This document shows positions 36,394 to 44,787 of a stretch of DNA of 64,000 bases, piece by piece. This DNA comes from Corynebacterium frankenforstense DSM 45800 (GTDB taxonomy: Bacteria; Actinomycetota; Actinomycetes; Mycobacteriales; Mycobacteriaceae), in the NCBI RefSeq assembly GCF_001941485.1, contig NZ_CP009247.1:558001-622000 (forward strand), written 5' to 3'. The position numbers were made by a program, and so were the translations under genes. Position 1 is the first letter of the stretch. Each line of letters starts with the position of its first letter. The notes below the pieces were generated by a model that was not told where the DNA came from, did not search any database, and saw nothing but the letters and a program-made list of their open reading frames with translations.

Positions 36394-37028
36394 TTGATGA
36401 ACCGGACCTTCTCGTAGAGCTTCTCCAGCGCAGCCTCCTTACGCTGGTTGTAGATCACCTTCTGCTGCTCGAAGAGGTTCGCCCCCGTCGAGTCGATGGA
36501 GACGATGAGCGGCCCGAACCCGGAGACCCGGTTGACCCACAGACTCTCCGGCATGCCCAGCTCGGTCCAGTGGACCGCCTCGATCTCCTCGACCTCGGTC
36601 GCGGCGATCACCGCGTTGCCGGCGGGGAAGACGCAGTGCAGCGCACCGAACTCCGCGCAGCCGCGCTCGGTGTTCGGCCCCATGCCGCCCTTGCCGACGA
36701 TCAGGCGCACGCCGGTCTCGCGGGTGAAGTCGTACTCGAACTTCTCCATGCGCATCGAGGTCGTCGGCCCCACGGAGACCATCTCGTAGCCGGAGGCGGC
36801 CTCCGGGTTCTCGCGCGTGATCGGACCGGCGTGCAGGATCGCGCCGTCGCGGACGTCGACGGGCAGTTCGCGCCCGTACTCGATGAGCCGGCGGTGGGCG
36901 ACGTCGCGGCAGGTGACGATGTGGCCGTCGAGGAAGACGATGTCGCCCACCCGGATGTCGGCGATATCCTCCCGGGAGATGGGGGTGTTCAGGTGCCAGG
37001 TGCGGTGCTCCCGCTCGGCGGTGCTCAC
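36390..37028 (-). CDS. L-tartrate dehydratase/class I fumarase, beta subunit
   Basis: A 212-residue protein equivalent to the C-terminal half of class I fumarases and to TtdB. It has [14 protein letters not shown], the KGGMG loop, and a final coil of [18 protein letters not shown]. It pairs with the alpha subunit, whose gene overlaps it by 4 bp at 37025-37028. The enzyme dehydrates L-tartrate to oxaloacetate, or interconverts fumarate and malate. The two-subunit arrangement and transporter neighbour favour tartrate or a related diacid. Confidence 0.93.
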   Translation of the reverse strand: MSTAEREHRTWHLNTPISREDIADIRVGDIVFLDGHIVTCRDVAHRRLIEYGRELPVDVRDGAILHAGPITRENPEAASGYEMVSVGPTTSMRMEKFEYDFTRETGVRLIVGKGGMGPNTERGCAEFGALHCVFPAGNAVIAATEVEEIEAVHWTELGMPESLWVNRVSGFGPLIVSIDSTGANLFEQQKVIYNQRKEAALEKLYEKVRFIK

Positions 37029-37942
37029 AGTTCGATCCCTTCGTGCGTGGGCGACTCGTAGGAGCCGTCCGGGTGGATGATGATGCGGCCGCGGCGGTGG
37101 GACCAGCAGCCGGTGTTGACCGCCACGGACAGCACCGAAGGGTGCCGGGCGGAGTTCTCGATGTTGACCCCCATGACGGACTTGCCACCGCCCAGGCCCT
37201 GCGGGCCCAGACCGATGGAGTCGATGGCCTCCTCGAGGTCGTGCTCGAGCCCGGCGACGAGCTCGTCGGGGTTCTCGGAGTCGGCCGGGCGCATCAGCGC
37301 GCGCTTGGACATGTAGGCGGCGGAGTCGATCGAGGTGCCGATGCCCACGCCGACCAGCAGCGGCGGGCAGGCGTTGAGCCCGTAGGAGGTCATCACGTCC
37401 AGGACGAACTTCACGGCCGCCTCGTAGCCCTCGCCCGGCATGAGCGTCTTGCCCTGCCCGGGCAGCGAGCAGCCGCCGCCGGCGAGGTAGACCTCCAGGG
37501 CCAGGTCCTCCGACCCCTCGACGAGGTCCCAGTAGATCCAGGGCGACTCGCTGCCGGTGTTGGTGCCGGTGTTGACCTCCTGGAAGGTCTCGACGGTGTT
37601 GTGCCGCAGCGGCGCGGTCTTCGTCGCGGTGCCGACGGCCTCCTTGAGCATGGCGTGCAGGTCGTCGCGCAGCGGGTAGCGGTCGCCGACGTGCGCGAAG
37701 ATCTGCACCAGCCCGGTGTCCTGACAGCTCGGCCGGTTGAGCTTGGCGGCCAGCTCCTGGTTGCGCTGCATGGTGTCGTAGATCATCAGCGCGCGCGGGT
37801 TGGTCTCGTTGGCGCGCAGCTTGGCCAGTCGGTCGGAGACGTCGACGGGCAGCTTCTTGGAGATCAGGTCGGTGAATTTGGCGATGACGTCGACGACGCG
37901 CGCGCGGTCGCCCGGCGCGGCGTCGGTGCGGTTGGCGGTCAT
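37025..37942 (-). CDS. L-tartrate dehydratase/class I fumarase, alpha subunit
   Basis: A 305-residue subunit matching TtdA and the N-terminal half of class I fumarases; it holds the [4Fe-4S] cluster. Candidate ligand cysteines lie in [16 protein letters not shown] and NTGCWSH. ATG 37942 has a strong GGAGG site. It is the first gene of the three-gene unit alpha-beta-transporter, all joined by ATGA overlaps. An AraC-type regulator gene lies 222 bp upstream on the same strand. Oxygen sensitivity of the cluster is expected from the family. Confidence 0.93.
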   Translation of the reverse strand: MTANRTDAAPGDRARVVDVIAKFTDLISKKLPVDVSDRLAKLRANETNPRALMIYDTMQRNQELAAKLNRPSCQDTGLVQIFAHVGDRYPLRDDLHAMLKEAVGTATKTAPLRHNTVETFQEVNTGTNTGSESPWIYWDLVEGSEDLALEVYLAGGGCSLPGQGKTLMPGEGYEAAVKFVLDVMTSYGLNACPPLLVGVGIGTSIDSAAYMSKRALMRPADSENPDELVAGLEHDLEEAIDSIGLGPQGLGGGKSVMGVNIENSARHPSVLSVAVNTGCWSHRRGRIIIHPDGSYESPTHEGIEL

Positions 37943-38051
37943 GGGAACCTCCGTGACTCGGGGTCGTGGTCTGGTTTCCATGTTCGTTGCGCTGCGCCGT
38001 GGGCGCCCGGCGACTTTTTGGGAGTTGTTGCAGTTCAGGGCGTGTTTCCGG

Positions 38052-38067
38052 GATTGGCGACGCCCCG
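38052..38067 (+). repeat. Dispersed element, GGC variant
   Basis: GATTGGCGACGCCCCG upstream of the hydratase alpha gene, followed by TCGCGCCCACCGGTG. Confidence 0.6.
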
Positions 38068-38164
38068 TCGCGCCCACCGGTGTGCGTGGATCCGCCCCTC
38101 GGGCGCGGCGCCGCTGCCCAGGGCTTCTCAGGGTGGGCTCAGCGCCTCCGCGGTGCCGGGCGAC

Positions 38165-39223
38165 CTAAAAATCCGCCCCCTCGCGCTCGAGGAGCGCGGC
38201 GAGCCGGCGGGCCAGGGCGACGGGCGTCTCGTGGCGGTGCGGGGCCGCCCACTCCGCCAGGCGGGCGTAGACCTCGGGGTTGGACCGGGCGGTGAACCGC
38301 TTCTTGAACCCGGCGTCTATGGCGGCGACCTCGTCGTGCCCGGCCAGCTCCGCCCGGTACCGGGAGGGTGTGCGCCCGAACGTCGCCTTGAACGCGGTGC
38401 TCAGCGCTTTCGCATCCGCGAAGCCGGTGTCGAAGGCGATGTCGCCGATCAGCTTGTCGCTGGCGGCCAGCTGACGGGTGGCGGCGCGCAGCCGGACCCG
38501 GGAGAGGAACTCGAAACAGGTCATCCCCATCACCTGGGAGAACAGGGCGGAGAGGTAGGCCTGCGAGTATCCGGCGACCTTCGCCAGCCCGGCGAGGGTG
38601 AGGCGTTCCGTGAAGTGGGCCTCGATGTGCGCGCAGACGCGGTCCAGGGCCGCGGCCGCGTCGTCGCCGGCGGCGGGTTTACCGGCGACGGTGATCGGCG
38701 CGGCGTCGGCAAGCGGGAAGCATTCGATGACCTCGGCAGCCAGCCAGGCGGCGTCTCCCTGGGTGCGCAGCAGGTCGACCGCGGAGTCGCCGTCGCGCAG
38801 CATGAGGCGGGCCAGGCGTGCGGTCAGCGCGTCGGTGGGGAAGCGCGGCGCCGACGTGAATCGCGGGGGCGTGCCCCCGGTGGCCTGCGCGAAGACCTCC
38901 GGGGCGAAGTGGACGGCCAGGGCGCGGGAACCGGGTTCGACGGCCAGCGTCGCGTGGCCCTGATTCGAGTTGAGCAGGACGCTCTCGCGCACGGGGAGCA
39001 CCCGGCGGGTCCCGTCGGTGGCCACCTCGACGCGCCCCGTGACGACGGTGAGCAGCTCGATGTCGTCGTGCCAGTTGTAGTGGTAGGTGCCGATGTCGTA
39101 GACGTAGGCGTGCACGGCGCCCACGCCGACAGGGGTGGCGAACTCGAAGGCCTGCGGGTTGATTCCGGAGTCGTGCGGGTGCGCCGCCCGCGTGGCGGAG
39201 CGTCGTGGGTGCTGCCGGGGCAT
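38165..39223 (-). CDS. AraC-family transcriptional regulator
   Basis: A 352-residue regulator. The N-terminal cupin-like effector domain (about residues 25-120) includes [15 protein letters not shown]. The C-terminal pair of AraC helix-turn-helix motifs lies at about residues 200-295 ([24 protein letters not shown]). A further 50-residue C-terminal extension follows. ATG 39223 is the best start by homology to the family. The position directly upstream of the hydratase-transporter operon suggests it activates that operon in response to the substrate. The dispersed element encodes LADAAPIT in the linker before the DNA-binding domain. Confidence 0.88.
   Translation of the reverse strand: MPRQHPRRSATRAAHPHDSGINPQAFEFATPVGVGAVHAYVYDIGTYHYNWHDDIELLTVVTGRVEVATDGTRRVLPVRESVLLNSNQGHATLAVEPGSRALAVHFAPEVFAQATGGTPPRFTSAPRFPTDALTARLARLMLRDGDSAVDLLRTQGDAAWLAAEVIECFPLADAAPITVAGKPAAGDDAAAALDRVCAHIEAHFTERLTLAGLAKVAGYSQAYLSALFSQVMGMTCFEFLSRVRLRAATRQLAASDKLIGDIAFDTGFADAKALSTAFKATFGRTPSRYRAELAGHDEVAAIDAGFKKRFTARSNPEVYARLAEWAAPHRHETPVALARRLAALLEREGADF
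38699..38714 (-). repeat. Dispersed element inside AraC-type gene
   Basis: Minus-strand GCTTGCCGACGCCGCG encoding LADAA in the interdomain linker. Confidence 0.65.
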
Positions 39224-39327
39224 GGGCCCGAGGATACGGGGAGGTACCGCAGTCGGTGTCACTCCCCGGACGGGCGAGCCTGTCGGGTGCGGGGCGGCAC
39301 ACGGCGGCGCCGGCCGGCCGACCTCGC

Positions 39328-39804
39328 CTAGACCGCGCCGGGGAAGCCGAGTTGCCGCCAGGCCTCGAAGACCGCGACGGCCGCCGAGTTCGACAGGTTC
39401 ATCGACCGCCGCGCCGGCAGCATCGGGATGCGCAGCCGCGCGGTCACCCGCGGGTGCGCCATGTGCTCCTCGGGGAGCCCGGTCGGCTCCGTGCCGAAGA
39501 GCAGCGCGTCGCCCGGCCGGTACTCCACCGTGTCGAACCACGTCGAGGCGTGCCCGGTGAACGCGAAGACCCGTGCGTCGGGGATGTCGGCCAGGCAGGC
39601 GTCGAGGTCGGGGTGGACGCGCACGTCGGCGAGGTCGTGGTAGTCGAGGCCGGCGCGCTTGAGGTGCTTGTCGGAGAAGTCGAAGCCGAGCGGCTCGACC
39701 AGGTGCAGCGTCGCCCCGGTGTTGGCGCACAGGCGGATGGCGTTGCCGGTGTTACCGGGGATGACGGGGTTGTCGTAGATGACGTGCAGATCTGCTCCGG
39801 GCAT
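39328..39804 (-). CDS. trmL: tRNA (cytidine(34)/uridine-2'-O)-methyltransferase TrmL-like
   Basis: A 158-residue SPOUT methyltransferase. Knotted-fold motifs are [15 protein letters not shown] near the N-terminus, [14 protein letters not shown] in the middle and [17 protein letters not shown] at the end. Its length is typical of TrmL, which methylates the wobble ribose of tRNA-Leu. ATG 39804 is the natural start; the longer frame runs into the divergent promoter. It is divergent from folD with a pair of dispersed elements between. Confidence 0.93.
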   Translation of the reverse strand: MPGADLHVIYDNPVIPGNTGNAIRLCANTGATLHLVEPLGFDFSDKHLKRAGLDYHDLADVRVHPDLDACLADIPDARVFAFTGHASTWFDTVEYRPGDALLFGTEPTGLPEEHMAHPRVTARLRIPMLPARRSMNLSNSAAVAVFEAWRQLGFPGAV

Positions 39805-39834
39805 GCCCGCAAGTCTAGAGCCGGGTCCTGCACC

Positions 39835-39850
39835 GCTTGCCGACGCCCCG
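39835..39850 (+). repeat. Dispersed element, left arm of inverted pair
   Basis: GCTTGCCGACGCCCCG between trmL and folD; its inverted partner lies 40 bp downstream. Confidence 0.75.
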
Positions 39851-39890
39851 GGGCGCACCCACGGCGCGCAGCCGCGCCCACGGCGCGTGG

Positions 39891-39906
39891 CGCGACGTCG
39901 TCAAGC
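39891..39906 (-). repeat. Dispersed element, right arm of inverted pair
   Basis: Minus-strand GCTTGACGACGTCGCG. With 39835-39850 it bounds a 72-bp palindromic-looking block that has CCCACGGCGCG words in the middle. Confidence 0.75.
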
Positions 39907-39963
39907 GGAGACGGACACCCCCGGGCGTTGTCCCGGTCACGTGGCGGCGACATAATGGGCGGC

Positions 39964-40824
39964 GTGACTGCGATCAAACTGGACGGCAAACTCTTCCGCG
40001 CCGAGCTGCTCGAGGACCTCAAGACCCGGGTGGCCGCACTCAAGGACAAGGGCATCACCCCCGGGCTGGCGACCGTGCTCGTCGGCGAGGACCCGGGCAG
40101 CCAGAACTACGTGCGCATGAAGCACCGCGACTGCGAGGAGGTCGGCATCCGGTCCATCCGCAAGGACCTGCCCGCCGAGACCACGCAGGACGAACTCGAC
40201 GCCGTCATCGACGAGCTCAACGCCGACGACGCCTGCACCGGCTACATCGTGCAGCTGCCGCTGCCGGAGCAGCTCGACGAGAACGCCGTGCTCGAGCGCA
40301 TCGACCCGGCCAAGGACGCCGACGGCCTGCACCCGGTCAACCTGGGCAAGCTCGTGCTCAACGAGCCCGCCCCGCTGCCGTGCACGCCCAACGGCTCGAT
40401 CGCGCTGCTGCGCCGCTTCGGCGTGGAGCTGAACGGCGCGAAGGTCGTCGTCATCGGCCGCGGTATCACCGTCGGCCGCCCGATCGGCCTGATGCTGACC
40501 CGCCGCAGCGAGAACTCGACCGTCACGCTGTGCCACACCGGCACGAAGGACCTGGCCGCCGAGACCCGTGCCGCCGACGTCATCGTCGCCGCCGCCGGGC
40601 GCCCGCACATGCTCACCCCGGACATGATCAAGCCGGGCTGCGCGATCCTCGACGTCGGCGTCTCCCGCGTCGACGGCAAGACCACCGGCGACGTCCACCC
40701 GGACTGCTGGGAGGTCGCCGGCGCGATCTCGCCGAACCCGGGCGGCGTGGGCCCGATGACGCGCACCTTCCTGCTGGAGAACATCGTCGAGCGCGCGGAG
40801 CGGCTCGCGGGCCTGGCCGACTGA
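39964..40824 (+). CDS. folD: Bifunctional methylenetetrahydrofolate dehydrogenase/cyclohydrolase
   Basis: A 286-residue enzyme of one-carbon metabolism interconverting 5,10-methylene- and 10-formyl-THF with NADP. It has the [14 protein letters not shown] region with the catalytic Lys, the QLPLP signature, the [14 protein letters not shown] nucleotide-binding loop and the PGGVGPMT C-terminal motif. GTG 39964 lies 7 bases after a CATAAT box (39951-39956), which suggests a leaderless transcript. The DUF3017 gene follows at a gap of 17 bp and is probably co-transcribed. Confidence 0.97.
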   Translation: MTAIKLDGKLFRAELLEDLKTRVAALKDKGITPGLATVLVGEDPGSQNYVRMKHRDCEEVGIRSIRKDLPAETTQDELDAVIDELNADDACTGYIVQLPLPEQLDENAVLERIDPAKDADGLHPVNLGKLVLNEPAPLPCTPNGSIALLRRFGVELNGAKVVVIGRGITVGRPIGLMLTRRSENSTVTLCHTGTKDLAAETRAADVIVAAAGRPHMLTPDMIKPGCAILDVGVSRVDGKTTGDVHPDCWEVAGAISPNPGGVGPMTRTFLLENIVERAERLAGLAD

Positions 40825-40841
40825 GGACTACCCTGGCCGCC

Positions 40842-41192
40842 GTGGCAAAAACCCCGATCCGCCCCGCGAGCCGTCAGGAGGCGCTGGTCAACCCGCACGA
40901 CCGGGAGAACCCGCCCTCGCGGCTGTCGCGGCGTGCCCAGCAGGGGATGCTGGCGGTCTTCCTCGTCGGCCTCGTCGTCGTGGCCGTCTTCGGGATGACC
41001 GAGCACTGGCGGCGCGCGACGTTCGGGCTGGGCGCGGCGTTCCTGTGGCTGGCCGTGATGCGGCTGTTCTGCGACGACTCCGTGATCGGGTTGTTCTCCG
41101 TGCGCTCGCGGCGTTTCGACGTCGCGTTCTGCACCGGCGTCGGGGCGCTGCTGGCGTTCCTGGCCGCGTCGGTGGACGCGCTCGGCAGCTGA
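40842..41192 (+). CDS. DUF3017 small membrane protein
   Basis: A 116-residue protein with a basic N-terminal region and three hydrophobic helices (about residues 36-52, 60-80 and 95-112). This is the actinobacterial DUF3017 family, which usually follows folD, as here. GTG 40842 starts 17 bp after the folD stop. Function is unknown. Confidence 0.85.
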   Translation: MAKTPIRPASRQEALVNPHDRENPPSRLSRRAQQGMLAVFLVGLVVVAVFGMTEHWRRATFGLGAAFLWLAVMRLFCDDSVIGLFSVRSRRFDVAFCTGVGALLAFLAASVDALGS

Positions 41193-41195
41193 TCC

Positions 41196-41211
41196 GGTTG
41201 CCGACGTCGCG
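41196..41211 (+). repeat. Dispersed element between convergent genes
   Basis: GGTTGCCGACGTCGCG in the 33-bp gap between the DUF3017 stop and the metX stop. Confidence 0.7.
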
Positions 41212-41225
41212 CGTGGGGTGGGGCG

Positions 41226-42365
41226 CTAGATGTAGTACTCGATCTGGCCCGCGGCGCCGGGGGCGTCCGGGTCGACCTGCTCGAAGAAGTTGCGCAGGAT
41301 CCGGTCCATCTGCCGGGTCTCGGTGAGGAAGGCGTCGTGGCCGACGGGGGAGACGATCTTGGCCATGCCCAGCAGGTTGCCCAGGTTGCGCGAGAGGTGC
41401 TCCTGCTGGTGGTACGGGTAGAGGATGTCCGTGTCCACGCCCGCGACCAGCGTGGGCACCGTGATCTCGCTGAGCGCCCGGTTCAGCCCGCCGCGGCCGC
41501 GACCGATGTCGTGGCGGTTCAGTGAGTCGGTGAGCACGGCGTAGGTGCCGGCGTCGAAACGCGCGGTCAGCTTGCGCGCCTGGTAGTCCAGGTAGCTCTC
41601 CACCGCGAAGCGCTGCCCGGCCGAACGGTGGGCGCCCAGCGGGTTCTCGCCGGTCTGCGGGGTGGTGCCGAAGCGCTCGTCGATCTCGAGCTCGCCGCGG
41701 TAGGTCAGGTGCGCGATGCGCCGCGCGGTGGCCAGCCCGGCGTTCGGGGCGGTGCCGGTGTCGTAGTAGTCGCCGCCGTGCCAGCTCGGGTCGTTCTCGA
41801 TCGCGGCGATCTGCGCGCCCTGGATGCCGATCTGCCACGCGCTCGCCCGGGCGCTGACGGCGAAGACGGCCGCCGCGGCGACGACCTCGGGGTGCAGGTA
41901 GGACCACTCCAGGCAGCGGGCCCCGCCCATCGAGCCGCCGATCACGGCGAAGACGCTGGTGATGCCCAGGGAGTCGAGGAACTGCTTCTCCACCTCGACC
42001 TGGTCGCGGATCGACACCGCCGGGAAGCGCGAGCCCCACGCCCGACCGTCGGCCGGGTGCGCCGAACCCGGGCCCGTGGTGCCCTGACAGCCGCCGATGA
42101 CGTTCGTGCAGATCACGCAGTAGCGGTCGGTGTCGATGGCCTTGTTCGGCCCGACCAGGTCACCCCACCAGGACGCGGCGTCGGAGTCGCCGGTCAGCGC
42201 GTGCTCGACGAGCACGACGTTGCTGGTGCCGTCGGCGTCCACGCGGTAGGAGCCCCACCGCTGGTAGGCGACGGTGACCTCCGGGATCGTCGCACCGGCC
42301 TCGGTGCGGAAGTCGCCGATGGGTTGGCGCGCGAGCACGCCGGGGCGGGCGAGATTCGGTGTCAC
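41226..42365 (-). CDS. metX: Homoserine O-acetyltransferase
   Basis: A 379-residue alpha/beta hydrolase-fold enzyme that acetylates L-homoserine with acetyl-CoA, the first committed step to methionine. The nucleophile elbow is GGSMGG (Ser about 145). The Asp and His of the triad lie in the C-terminal third, with DTDILYP and GHDAFLTE. GTG 42365 with AGGAG five bases upstream is the start. It follows metY by about 200 bp on the same strand, so the pair likely forms a metY-metX unit controlled from the metY promoter. Confidence 0.95.
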   Translation of the reverse strand: MTPNLARPGVLARQPIGDFRTEAGATIPEVTVAYQRWGSYRVDADGTSNVVLVEHALTGDSDAASWWGDLVGPNKAIDTDRYCVICTNVIGGCQGTTGPGSAHPADGRAWGSRFPAVSIRDQVEVEKQFLDSLGITSVFAVIGGSMGGARCLEWSYLHPEVVAAAAVFAVSARASAWQIGIQGAQIAAIENDPSWHGGDYYDTGTAPNAGLATARRIAHLTYRGELEIDERFGTTPQTGENPLGAHRSAGQRFAVESYLDYQARKLTARFDAGTYAVLTDSLNRHDIGRGRGGLNRALSEITVPTLVAGVDTDILYPYHQQEHLSRNLGNLLGMAKIVSPVGHDAFLTETRQMDRILRNFFEQVDPDAPGAAGQIEYYI

Positions 42366-42543
42366 AGGGGCTCCTGGTCCGGGAAACTGGTTTTTGGCGG
42401 GGGCGGTGAGCGGTGCGGCAGGCGCATCGGCCGGCGTCCCGTCATGCGGCGCTGAGGCGGGTGGCGCCACGCGGCCGCGCCGCGCACCGCGCGCCGGCGG
42501 GGTGCCGCGCGCCCGCCGCACGGGTGCGGCGGGCGGTGAGGGA

Positions 42544-42560
42544 CGGGACGTCGGAAATTG
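42544..42560 (-). repeat. Dispersed element between metY and metX
   Basis: Minus-strand CAATTTCCGACGTCCCG, 7 bp after the metY stop. Confidence 0.7.
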
Positions 42561-42567
42561 AGGGCGG

Positions 42568-43887
42568 TTACGCGATGGCGGCGAAGCCGAGCTTGAGGTC
42601 GGCGATGATGTCGTCGATGTTCTCGATGCCCACCGACAGACGGATGGTCGACTCGGAGATGCCGGCGCGGGCCAGGCCGTGCTCGTCGGACTGGGAGTGC
42701 GTGGTGGTCGCCGGGTGGACGACCAGGGAGCGCACGTCGCCGATGTTGGCCAGGTCCGAGTGCAGCTTGAGCGCGTCGATGAAGCGCCAGGCCGCGTCCT
42801 TGCCGCCGTCGATGTTGAAGCTGAGCACCGAACCGGTGTACTTCAGGCCGAGCTTCTCCTTGACCTTGTACCACGGGGAGCTCGGCAGGCCGGCGTAGAA
42901 GACGTCGGTGACCTTGTCCTGGCCGGCGAGGAACTCGGCGACCTTCTGGGCGTTCTCGTTGTGGCGCTCGATGCGCAGGCTCAGGGTGTCCAGGCCCTGC
43001 AGGGTGACCCAGGCGTTGAAGGGGGAGAGGGTCGCACCGGTGTCGCGCAGCAGGCCGGCGCGGGCCTTCATCCCGAAGGCGACGTCGCCGAGCTCGGAGT
43101 AGACCAGGCCGTGGTAGGCCTCGTCGGGCTGGACGAAGTGCGGGAAGACCGGCTCGCCGTCGCGCTCGACGGTCCAGTCGAAGGAGCCGCCGTCGACGAG
43201 GACGCCGCCGATGCCCGAGCCGTTGCCGGTGTAGAACTTCGTCAGCGAGGCGACGACGACGTCCGCGCCCAGGTCCAGCGGGCGGACCACGGCGGCGGTG
43301 GCGATGGTGTTGTCCACGATCAGCGGCACCTGGTTGGCGTGGGCGACCTCCGCGATGGCCGGGATGTCCAGGACGTCGGCCTGCGGGTTGGCGAAGGTCT
43401 CGCCGTAGAAGGCCTTGGTGTTGTCCTGGACGGCCGCCTGCCAGCTGGCCGGGTCGTCCGGGTCCTCGACGAAGGTGACGTCGATGCCGAGGCGGTTGAG
43501 CGTGACCTGGAAGAGGGTCTCGGTGCCGCCGTAGAGGCGCGGGGAGGTCACGATGTGGTCGCCGGCGCCGGCCAGGTTGAGGATCGCGGCGGTCTCGGCG
43601 GCCTGGCCGGAGGCGAAGGCCACGGCGTGGGTGCCGCCCTCGAGGGAGGCCAGGCGGTTCTCGAGCACCTCGGTGGTCGGGTTGGTCAGGCGCGAGTAGA
43701 TCGGGCCCGCGTCCTCGAGGCCGAAACGCTGCTTGGCGTGCTCGGCGGAGTCGAAGACGTAGGAGGAGGTCAGGTAGATCGGCTGGTTCCGCGCGCCGGT
43801 GTCGGATTCGACGGGCTGGCCGGCGTGGATGGAACGGGTCTCGAAGTTCCACTGGTCGGCGGCGGAGTTGTCGTACTTGGTGCTCAT
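42568..43887 (-). CDS. metY: O-acetylhomoserine sulfhydrylase
   Basis: A 439-residue PLP enzyme making homocysteine from O-acetylhomoserine and sulfide, directly using the product of MetX. The PLP-binding Lys is in SLTKFYTGNGSGIGG (Lys about 217). FASGQAAETAA and YSRLTNPTTEVLE are family landmarks. ATG 43887 has an AAGGAA site. Two inverted repeats resembling McbR operators lie 105-200 bp upstream and nearly equal those of metQ. Confidence 0.96.
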   Translation of the reverse strand: MSTKYDNSAADQWNFETRSIHAGQPVESDTGARNQPIYLTSSYVFDSAEHAKQRFGLEDAGPIYSRLTNPTTEVLENRLASLEGGTHAVAFASGQAAETAAILNLAGAGDHIVTSPRLYGGTETLFQVTLNRLGIDVTFVEDPDDPASWQAAVQDNTKAFYGETFANPQADVLDIPAIAEVAHANQVPLIVDNTIATAAVVRPLDLGADVVVASLTKFYTGNGSGIGGVLVDGGSFDWTVERDGEPVFPHFVQPDEAYHGLVYSELGDVAFGMKARAGLLRDTGATLSPFNAWVTLQGLDTLSLRIERHNENAQKVAEFLAGQDKVTDVFYAGLPSSPWYKVKEKLGLKYTGSVLSFNIDGGKDAAWRFIDALKLHSDLANIGDVRSLVVHPATTTHSQSDEHGLARAGISESTIRLSVGIENIDDIIADLKLGFAAIA

Positions 43888-43991
43888 TGTCGGGTTCCTT
43901 GTCCGGTCTGCTGCGTTTGTCACTTCTCGCCGTCGGCGGTGTCGGCCGACGGTGCATCGTGGTGTCTGCGCGATGTGGTGAGCAACCCTAG

Positions 43992-44007
43992 TGAACCAAG
44001 CGGTCTA
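43992..44007. promoter_or_regulatory. McbR-like operator 1 upstream of metY
   Basis: TGAAC-CAAGCG-GTCTA: same spacing as TAGAC-N6-GTCTA, 8 of 10 defined positions; the spacer matches the metQ site (GAAGCG) at 5 of 6. Confidence 0.65.
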
Positions 44008-44071
44008 CCGCAAGGCCTCGTGAATGAAATTCTGAAACCGCAGGTGGCAGCGTTGAATGAACTGCATGGTA

Positions 44072-44087
44072 TGTAACGCTCGGTCTA
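44072..44087. promoter_or_regulatory. McbR-like operator 2 upstream of metY
   Basis: TGTAA-CGCTCG-GTCTA; identical CGCTCGGTCTAG string to that upstream of metQ. Confidence 0.55.
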
Positions 44088-44125
44088 GAATTTCTTGGCC
44101 CGCCGGCGTGCCCGTCAGGGGTTCG

Positions 44126-44662
44126 TCAGAGGGCCTGGCGCTGGCCGTAGAAGTACCAGCCGTCCGGCATGCGGAAGCACTCGCTGTAGGCGGCCGGCCA
44201 CTGCTCGGAGACCTGGATGCAGTTGCTCGCCGTGCCCGTGCCGTAGGGGCCGAAGGGGTGCCACTCGAAGCCCTGCGCCGGCGGACCGGGCGGGGAGGGC
44301 CAGTCGGCGGCGGCCTCCTGCTGGGCCGGCTCCTGCTGCGGCTCCTCGTACTGCTGCGAGCGGGAGGCGGACTCGGACGCGGCGGCGCGCGAGCGGGAGG
44401 CCTCCCGCTCGCGGGACTCGATGTCGGCCTCGAGCGAGCGGGACGCGGCCGCTCGCGAGGACTCGCTCGCCCGGGACTCGGAGGCGGCCTCGGCCTCGCG
44501 GGAGGCCGACGCGGAGGCCTCGGCGGCCTCGCTCTGCATCGACGAGATCGACGCCTCCTGCTCCTGGATCCGGCGTTCCTGTTTGGCTTCCTTGTCGTCG
44601 CCGCAGCCCGCCAGTAGCAGGGAGGCGCAGGCGAGGGTGGCGATCATCCGTGTTCTGTTCAT
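44126..44662 (-). CDS. Lipoprotein with Ser/Ala/Arg/Glu-rich coiled coil
   Basis: A 178-residue lipoprotein with a LLLAGC lipobox. Residues about 25-100 are a highly charged, repetitive Ser-Arg-Glu-Ala stretch likely to be a helical coiled coil or stalk. A Pro/Gln-rich segment follows, then a small C-terminal domain with NCIQVSEQWPAAYSECF, two cysteines and a Trp/Tyr-rich end. It resembles other exported corynebacterial proteins only in layout; function is unknown. It lies between the divergent-feeling metY promoter and the monooxygenase gene. Confidence 0.75.
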   Translation of the reverse strand: MNRTRMIATLACASLLLAGCGDDKEAKQERRIQEQEASISSMQSEAAEASASASREAEAASESRASESSRAAASRSLEADIESREREASRSRAAASESASRSQQYEEPQQEPAQQEAAADWPSPPGPPAQGFEWHPFGPYGTGTASNCIQVSEQWPAAYSECFRMPDGWYFYGQRQAL

Positions 44663-44787
44663 GGAGGAAAGCGTAGCAATCCCTGTGTTTTCCCTGGCGG
44701 TTTACCTGTGGAATCCCCTCATCGGGGTTGCGGGCTGATGGCGCGGGGCGCGCCGGGTGGCGGGGCCGAGCCCGCGTCGGGGGTCGG

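Larger units (their letters stand above)
43888..44125. other. 238-bp promoter region of metY
   Basis: Contains two McbR-like sites; otherwise a relatively AT-rich intergenic stretch, consistent with a regulated promoter. Confidence 0.7.
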
